10,329 nucleotides of DNA, taken from Oscillospiraceae bacterium (GTDB lineage: Bacteria > Bacillota_A > Clostridia > Oscillospirales > Oscillospiraceae). This document shows, in pieces, positions 6,929 to 10,329 of this stretch. Under the pieces are notes generated by a model. It saw only the letters and a list, made by a program, of their open reading frames with translations, was not told the DNA's origin and did no database searches. The stretch spans positions 1-10,329 of the forward strand of contig JAFQLA010000067.1 in assembly GCA_017396725.1 (NCBI GenBank), written 5' to 3'. Position numbers and translations under genes: made by a program. The first letter of the stretch is position 1. Every line of letters begins with the position of its first letter.

Positions 6929-6958
6929 TTTTACACATTTTCCACAGACTTTTCCACA
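6929..6958 (+). promoter_or_regulatory. Tandem cluster of three DnaA-box matches
   Basis: Three direct, same-orientation nonamers match the E. coli consensus TTWTNCACA at all nine positions: TTTTACACA (6929-6937), TTTTCCACA (6938-6946) and TTTTCCACA (6950-6958). A fourth, TTTTACACT (6996-7004), misses by one base. The start-to-start spacing of the three is 9 and 12 nt. DnaA binding is inferred from sequence only. The cluster is about 110-140 bp upstream of the ParE-like promoter, so it could be regulatory, a DnaA reservoir, or part of an origin-like element. Confidence 0.55.
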
Positions 6959-7021
6959 CCATTATGTAAACTTATTTTTTTACAAAAAGTAACTCTTTTA
7001 CACTTTTTCTTCCCTGCAGGC

Positions 7022-7056
7022 AAAAAAAGCACCCGGCCGCAAAGCCGGGTGCTTTT
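7022..7056 (-). terminator. Rho-independent terminator of the MATE gene
   Basis: A 13-bp perfect inverted repeat (7044-7056 with 7025-7037, core GCACCCGGC) and a 6-nt loop, followed on the minus strand by a run of seven T (7028-7022). It begins 7 nt after the MATE stop and separates MATE transcription from the DnaA-box region and the topoisomerase operon. Confidence 0.95.
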
Positions 7057-7063
7057 CAGATGA

Positions 7064-8404
7064 TCACGCCTGTTTTTGAATAAGGCTCTTGGTGCGCCAC
7101 TTGCGGAAAAAGACGCCGCAGTAGCAGAAGATGCCGCCCAGTATCCAGCTGACGGGCTGGGCAAAAAAGATGGCATAGTAAGAAATCGCAGTGGTGGAAA
7201 AAATGGCCGCAAAGCCCACGCGCACCGAAAGGGCGATCAGCGCCGATGCCATGGACCACATACCCTCGCCCACACCCTGCATCATGCCGCTGGCAGGATA
7301 ATACACATCAAAAATCAGCACCGCGAAGCAGGCAATACGCAGATGCTCCACGCAGTAAGCAATGGACTGGGTGTGTTCCACGCCAAAAAGCACCGCTAAG
7401 TCCGGCGCGAAAATATACGCAAGGGTAGAGAGCACAGCCGACATGCAAAGGCAAACCACAATGCCGTGGCGAAGTCCCTGCGTCACGCGTTCAGGCTTGC
7501 ACGCCCCCATATTCTGAGCGGCAAAGGTAGCCTGCGATTGCTGCATGGCAAGAACGGGCACCAGAAGGTAGTTTTCCAGACGGCCCTGCACCGTAAAGGC
7601 GGCAGGCAGATAGTCAAAGCCATTGACAATGCGCTGGAGCAGCATAAAGCCGCAGGAAACGATAACCTGCTGGAAGGCCATAGGCGCGCCCACCCGCAGC
7701 GTGCGCCACGCATAGGCCGTATCAAAGCACCATTCTTTCAGGCCGAAGCGGAACACGGGATAGCGGCGGTACATGTAGATAAATGCCACCACGCAGGAGA
7801 TAAGCTGGGCAATGTCCGTTGCCCACGCCGCGCCTGCCACGCCCATTTTCGGCACCAGCAAAAGGTCCAGTCCCACATTGATTACCGAGGAGACCAAAAG
7901 GAAAATCAGTGTAGCGCGGCTGTCCCCCACACTTCGCAGCACATAGGACACAATGTTATACCCGAACTGGAAAAGGAGACCCAGCGCATAGATCTGAAAA
8001 TACTCCACCGCCATGGAAAGAAACTCCGGCGGGCATTTGATTACATACTCCAGAAGATAGGGAGAGACAAAATAGCCCAGCACCGTAGCCGCTGCGCCCA
8101 TACCCAGAAGCAGCAAAATCGCTGTAGAGGCACTGCGGCGCATTTCCGCTTCCTGACGCGCGCCGAAATACTGCGCGATCAGCACCCCCGCTCCCACGGA
8201 AAAGCCCATGGCAACAAAGGTGAAGAGCATGGTGAGACTCAAACAGATGCCAACGGCCGAAAGGGCCGCCTCACCCAGAATATTTCCCACGATAATGGTA
8301 TCTGCCGTATTATATAAGTGCTGCAGCGTATTGCCCAGCATGATGGGAAGGGAGAAACCCAGAAGCAGTTTCCACGGCGTTCCCACAGTTAAATCTTTTT
8401 GCAT
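7064..8404 (-). CDS. MATE-family multidrug/cation efflux transporter
   Basis: A 446-aa polytopic membrane protein with two MatE repeats (PF01554), the usual length and about 12 predicted helices. The N-terminal half begins with PWKLLLGFSLPIMLGNTLQHLYNTADTIIVGN (10-41), typical of the NorM/DinF-like branch common in Clostridia, including the conserved Asp35. The GDSRAT loop between helices is present. The second repeat shows the equivalent GAPMAFQQVI and QQSQATFAAQNMGA motifs. Such proteins export cationic compounds using Na+ or H+ gradients; the substrate cannot be read from sequence. I start at 8404 (MQKDLTV) rather than the in-frame ATG at 8476, because AGGAA lies about 6 nt upstream, family homology starts here, and 8476 lies in the promoter spacer. 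Confidence 0.93.
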   Translation of the reverse strand: MQKDLTVGTPWKLLLGFSLPIMLGNTLQHLYNTADTIIVGNILGEAALSAVGICLSLTMLFTFVAMGFSVGAGVLIAQYFGARQEAEMRRSASTAILLLLGMGAAATVLGYFVSPYLLEYVIKCPPEFLSMAVEYFQIYALGLLFQFGYNIVSYVLRSVGDSRATLIFLLVSSVINVGLDLLLVPKMGVAGAAWATDIAQLISCVVAFIYMYRRYPVFRFGLKEWCFDTAYAWRTLRVGAPMAFQQVIVSCGFMLLQRIVNGFDYLPAAFTVQGRLENYLLVPVLAMQQSQATFAAQNMGACKPERVTQGLRHGIVVCLCMSAVLSTLAYIFAPDLAVLFGVEHTQSIAYCVEHLRIACFAVLIFDVYYPASGMMQGVGEGMWSMASALIALSVRVGFAAIFSTTAISYYAIFFAQPVSWILGGIFCYCGVFFRKWRTKSLIQKQA

Positions 8405-8464
8405 CTTTTTCCTGACTTTCCAAAACCGGCCGCCGCAAAGGGCGGAATACTTGCCTTTTCCGTT

Positions 8465-8493
8465 ATGGTAGCACACTCTCCGCCCTATTTCAA
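8465..8493 (-). promoter_or_regulatory. Sigma-A promoter of the MATE gene
   Basis: Minus strand: -35 TTGAAA (8493-8488, 5/6) and -10 TACCAT (8470-8465, 4/6) with a 17-nt spacer. The expected transcript start near 8458 leaves a leader of about 54 nt. A short CCGCC-N6-GGCGG hairpin (8430-8445) lies in that leader. It diverges from the promoter at 8531-8559. Confidence 0.7.
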
Positions 8494-8530
8494 GAACTCC
8501 CGTATTGCTCCTCGCCGTATGTCCCCTTTG

Positions 8531-8559
8531 TTGACTTTTTGCGCAAAAACTGTTAAACT
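8531..8559 (+). promoter_or_regulatory. Promoter of the amidohydrolase operon with palindromic operator candidate
   Basis: -35 TTGACT (8531-8536, 5/6) and -10 TAAACT (8554-8559, 4/6), 17 nt apart. The spacer contains a perfect 14-bp palindrome, TTTTTGCGCAAAAA (8536-8549), starting at the last base of the -35 box. A dimeric regulator bound there would block RNA polymerase, so this is a plausible repressor operator (inference). No regulator gene is in the window. Confidence 0.7.
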
Positions 8560-8619
8560 GTACTGACCTATGTATGACAAACGATTCCGTCGATTTTTCG
8601 GGAAAGATGAGGAAAAACT

Positions 8620-9837
8620 ATGAGTCATTATGATATTCTCATTAAAAACGGCAACCTTTTTGATGTAGGAAACGAGCTGGATGTTGCCATCTCCGGCGGC
8701 AAGATCGTTTCTATCGGCAAGGATCTCTCTGCCACCGCAGACACCGTGATCGATGCCACCGGCAAGCTGGTAGCCCCTTCTTTCGTAGACTCTCACACCC
8801 ATCTGGATAAAGCCCTCAGCGCAGTGGATCTGGATGCCCCCGGTCTTGCCGCCGCTGTAGAGCAGGCCGCTCAGTTCCAGGCCTCCGTTTCCAAGGAAGA
8901 TGCCTGTGAAAACATCAAGGCCCGCACCCGTGTGATCCTGGATTGGGAAGCCGCTAACGGTTCCTGCGCCGTAAAGAGCCATGTCCGTCTGGACGAAGCC
9001 TGGGGCGCGGAAGGTCTGCGCGCCATGGTGGAACTGAAGGAAGAATACCGCGGCATCATCGATGTCATCAACATCACTCCCTACGATCCCTCCTGTGATA
9101 AGGAGTGGCGCGAAGCCGCAGAAAAGGGCCTCATCGATTTCATCGCCGGCTATCCCGGCCTCTACGGCAGCGATGCCTATGCCGAAGAAGCCGATCCTAT
9201 GTTTGAACTGGCCGCACAGTATAATCTCCCTCTGGACCTGCACATCAATGAATTCGACGGTCCCGATGCCCGCTGCTTTGAGTATGTTCTCAACAAGTCC
9301 ATGGAAATGGGCCTTGGCGAACGCCTCACCTGCGGCCATGTGACTTCCCTTGCCGCTGTCAGCGATGAAGAGGCTGCCCGCCTCATCAACCTCGCCAAAG
9401 AAGCCAGGGCCAATATCATCACCCTTCCCTCCTGCAACATGTATCTCGGCGGCCGCAACGATAAGCAGCCCATTCGCCGCGGCATCACCCGCATCCACGA
9501 GTTTTTGGAAGCCGGCGTAAACATCGCTTACGCATCCGATAATATCCGCGACCACTTCCGTCCCTTCGGCAACGGCGACATGCTGGAAGAAGCCCTCTTC
9601 ACTGCCCAGTGCATCCAGTACGGCACCACCTCCCAGCTGGAAAGCGTTTTCCGCATGGGCACTTACAACCCCGCCAAGAACTGTCTCCTGAAGGATTACG
9701 GTCTCGCTGAAGGCTGCCGCGCGGATCTGACTATTTTCCGCGAACACTCCGCGGCACAGGCTATCATTTCCCAGCACCCCAGATGTTTCGTGATCAAAGA
9801 CGGCAAGGTCATCGCCAAGAACGGCGAACTGATCTGA
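8620..9837 (+). CDS. Amidohydrolase, cytosine-deaminase-like (CodA branch)
   Basis: 405-aa metal-dependent hydrolase of the amidohydrolase superfamily, most like CodA and related deaminases. Composite beta-domain at both ends (DILIKNGNLFDVGNELDVAI at 5-24; CFVIKDGKVIAKNGEL at 389-404) around a TIM barrel. Metal and catalytic residues: H59 and H61 (DSHTHLDK), H208 and E211 (LDLHINEFD), H240 (CGHVTS) and D307 (YASDNIRD). GRNDKQPIRRGITRIHEFLEAGVN matches the CodA motif [24 protein letters not shown]. By my alignment, CodA Gln156 (cytosine contact) is replaced by a Pro-Tyr-Asp stretch (154-156) and CodA Asp314 by Asn308, so the substrate is probably not cytosine; another cyclic amide or amino-heterocycle is likely. 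Start supported by GAGGAA about 7 nt upstream. Followed after 34 nt by a reductase. Confidence 0.88.
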   Translation: MSHYDILIKNGNLFDVGNELDVAISGGKIVSIGKDLSATADTVIDATGKLVAPSFVDSHTHLDKALSAVDLDAPGLAAAVEQAAQFQASVSKEDACENIKARTRVILDWEAANGSCAVKSHVRLDEAWGAEGLRAMVELKEEYRGIIDVINITPYDPSCDKEWREAAEKGLIDFIAGYPGLYGSDAYAEEADPMFELAAQYNLPLDLHINEFDGPDARCFEYVLNKSMEMGLGERLTCGHVTSLAAVSDEEAARLINLAKEARANIITLPSCNMYLGGRNDKQPIRRGITRIHEFLEAGVNIAYASDNIRDHFRPFGNGDMLEEALFTAQCIQYGTTSQLESVFRMGTYNPAKNCLLKDYGLAEGCRADLTIFREHSAAQAIISQHPRCFVIKDGKVIAKNGELI

Positions 9838-9871
9838 TGCTGACCCAAATATACTACAAGGAGGAACTCAT

Positions 9872-10329
9872 ATGATCAAACTCGTTGGTATCTGCGGCAG
9901 CCCCCGCAAGCAGGCCACTTACTATGCGCTGGAGCAGGCACTGGAAGCTGCCAAGGCCGAAGGCGATGTGGAAGTGGAACTCATCTCCCTTCAGGGTAAG
10001 AAAATCAATCCCTGCATGGCCTGCAACAAATGCGTGCGTGATAACAGCCCCATCTGCACCGTGTGGAAAGATGATATCACTGATGACCTGCAGAAGGTTC
10101 TGGATGCAGACGGCCTGATCTTTGCCTCCCCCGTATATGAAATGTGCCCCACTCCCCAGATGTCCGCTTTCCTTTCCCGTTTCCGCGGCGGCTGGGTAGT
10201 GCTCAGCAAGAATCCTGACGCCCATGCCAAGCAGGTAGGCGGCTGCATCGCTGTTGGCGGCACCCGCAACGGCGGTCAGGAACATGTGATCAACAGCCTC
10301 ATGGGCTGGTTCCACACCAACGGCTACAC
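9872..10329 (+). CDS. Iron-sulfur flavoprotein-like NAD(P)H/FMN reductase, 3'-truncated
   Basis: The first 152 residues of a flavodoxin-fold protein of the NADPH-dependent FMN reductase family (PF03358); it runs off the window end with no stop. VGICGSPRK (5-13) is the FMN phosphate-binding loop after strand 1. PCMACNKCVRDNSPIC (47-62) gives C48-x2-C51-x2-C54-x7-C62, the compact cysteine motif of the Isf iron-sulfur flavoproteins, which hold a 4Fe-4S cluster beside FMN. GLIFASPVYEMCPTPQMSAFLSR is the second flavin-contact loop, and GGTRNGGQEHVINSL fits the C-terminal part of the fold. The ATG has an excellent AAGGAGG 7 nt upstream. It lies 34 nt behind the amidohydrolase with no terminator, so cotranscription is likely; the electron acceptor is unknown. 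Confidence 0.88.
   Translation, partial: MIKLVGICGSPRKQATYYALEQALEAAKAEGDVEVELISLQGKKINPCMACNKCVRDNSPICTVWKDDITDDLQKVLDADGLIFASPVYEMCPTPQMSAFLSRFRGGWVVLSKNPDAHAKQVGGCIAVGGTRNGGQEHVINSLMGWFHTNGY

Larger units (their letters stand above)
6760..7063. other. Intergenic region between ParE-like and MATE genes
   Basis: 304 nt with no credible gene. From left to right it holds the ParE-like ribosome binding site and promoter (6765-6822), an 11-bp odd palindrome GATAAGTTATC (6863-6873), a tandem DnaA-box cluster (6929-6958) with a near match at 6996-7004, a TGTAAA-N8-TTTACA inverted repeat (6965-6984), and the MATE terminator (7022-7056). Part of it, about 6911-7010, is clearly more A/T-rich than the flanking genes. 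Confidence 0.75.

Noticed and set aside
6911..7010. The DnaA-box cluster as the chromosomal origin oriC
   Set aside because: No dnaA, dnaN or rpmH gene nearby, only 304 nt of intergenic space, and genes on both sides point the same way. A DnaA-binding locus is possible; an origin is not supported.
7466..8317. Plus-strand open frame (283 codons) antisense to the MATE gene
   Set aside because: Very His/Arg/Gln-rich translation typical of the antisense of hydrophobic helices; no ribosome binding site or domain.
8430..8445. Small hairpin CCGCC-N6-GGCGG in the MATE leader as a riboswitch or attenuator
   Set aside because: Only 5 bp, no T-run and no competing structure in a leader of about 54 nt; too little to call a regulatory RNA.
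8405..8476. Longer N-terminus for the MATE protein (24 extra residues)
   Set aside because: The extra residues are polar and unlike the family, and the ATG falls inside the promoter spacer; 8404 has a ribosome binding site.
8485..9777. Minus-strand open frame (430 codons) antisense to the amidohydrolase
   Set aside because: The plus-strand gene has all metal ligands in order, a promoter and a ribosome binding site. The antisense frame has none of these, and its start lies inside the other gene.

Overview
This window most likely comes from a Gram-positive member of the Clostridia (Oscillospiraceae or Lachnospiraceae type). Evidence: moderately GC-rich coding sequence by eye, strong AGGAGG-type ribosome binding sites, two YitT-family membrane proteins, a LUD-domain protein, and a divergent type IIA topoisomerase pair of a kind I associate with Clostridia beside their normal gyrase. 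The genus cannot be fixed from the sequence. Genes are close-packed; nothing looks like an insertion sequence, phage or CRISPR array.

Layout. (1) 1-747, plus strand: the 3' part of a YitT-family gene cut by the window edge, closed by a strong symmetrical terminator at 751-785. (2) 790-943, minus strand: tRNA-Gly(GCC) with encoded CCA, its own near-perfect sigma-A promoter and an abutting terminator. (3) 977-6759, minus strand, transcribed right to left: a ParE-like ATPase subunit, a ParC-like cleavage subunit, a second YitT-family protein and a LUD-domain protein. Gaps are 29, 22 and 8 nt, and a good promoter sits just upstream of the ParE-like gene. I see no strong terminator after the LUD gene, so this unit may run into the tRNA. 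(4) 6760-7063: a 304-nt intergenic stretch with that promoter, a tandem cluster of DnaA-box matches and the terminator of the next gene. (5) 7064-8404, minus strand: a MATE-family transporter with its own promoter. (6) 8405-8619: a divergent promoter region. (7) 8620 to the end, plus strand: an amidohydrolase of the cytosine-deaminase branch, then a truncated iron-sulfur flavoprotein-like reductase, probably one operon. Its promoter carries a perfect 14-bp palindrome between the -35 and -10 boxes.

The most interesting part is the topoisomerase operon. Both subunits keep the catalytic residues (GHKL Glu/Asn, QTK lysine, Toprim Glu and DxDxD, Arg-Tyr nucleophile) but depart from consensus in the ATP-binding loop, the quinolone pocket and the GyrA C-terminal box. 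The ParC-like protein ends in QLSLI, which resembles a sliding-clamp-binding motif, and three tandem DnaA boxes lie upstream of the operon. Together these suggest, as inference only, a second topoisomerase whose expression or location is tied to replication.
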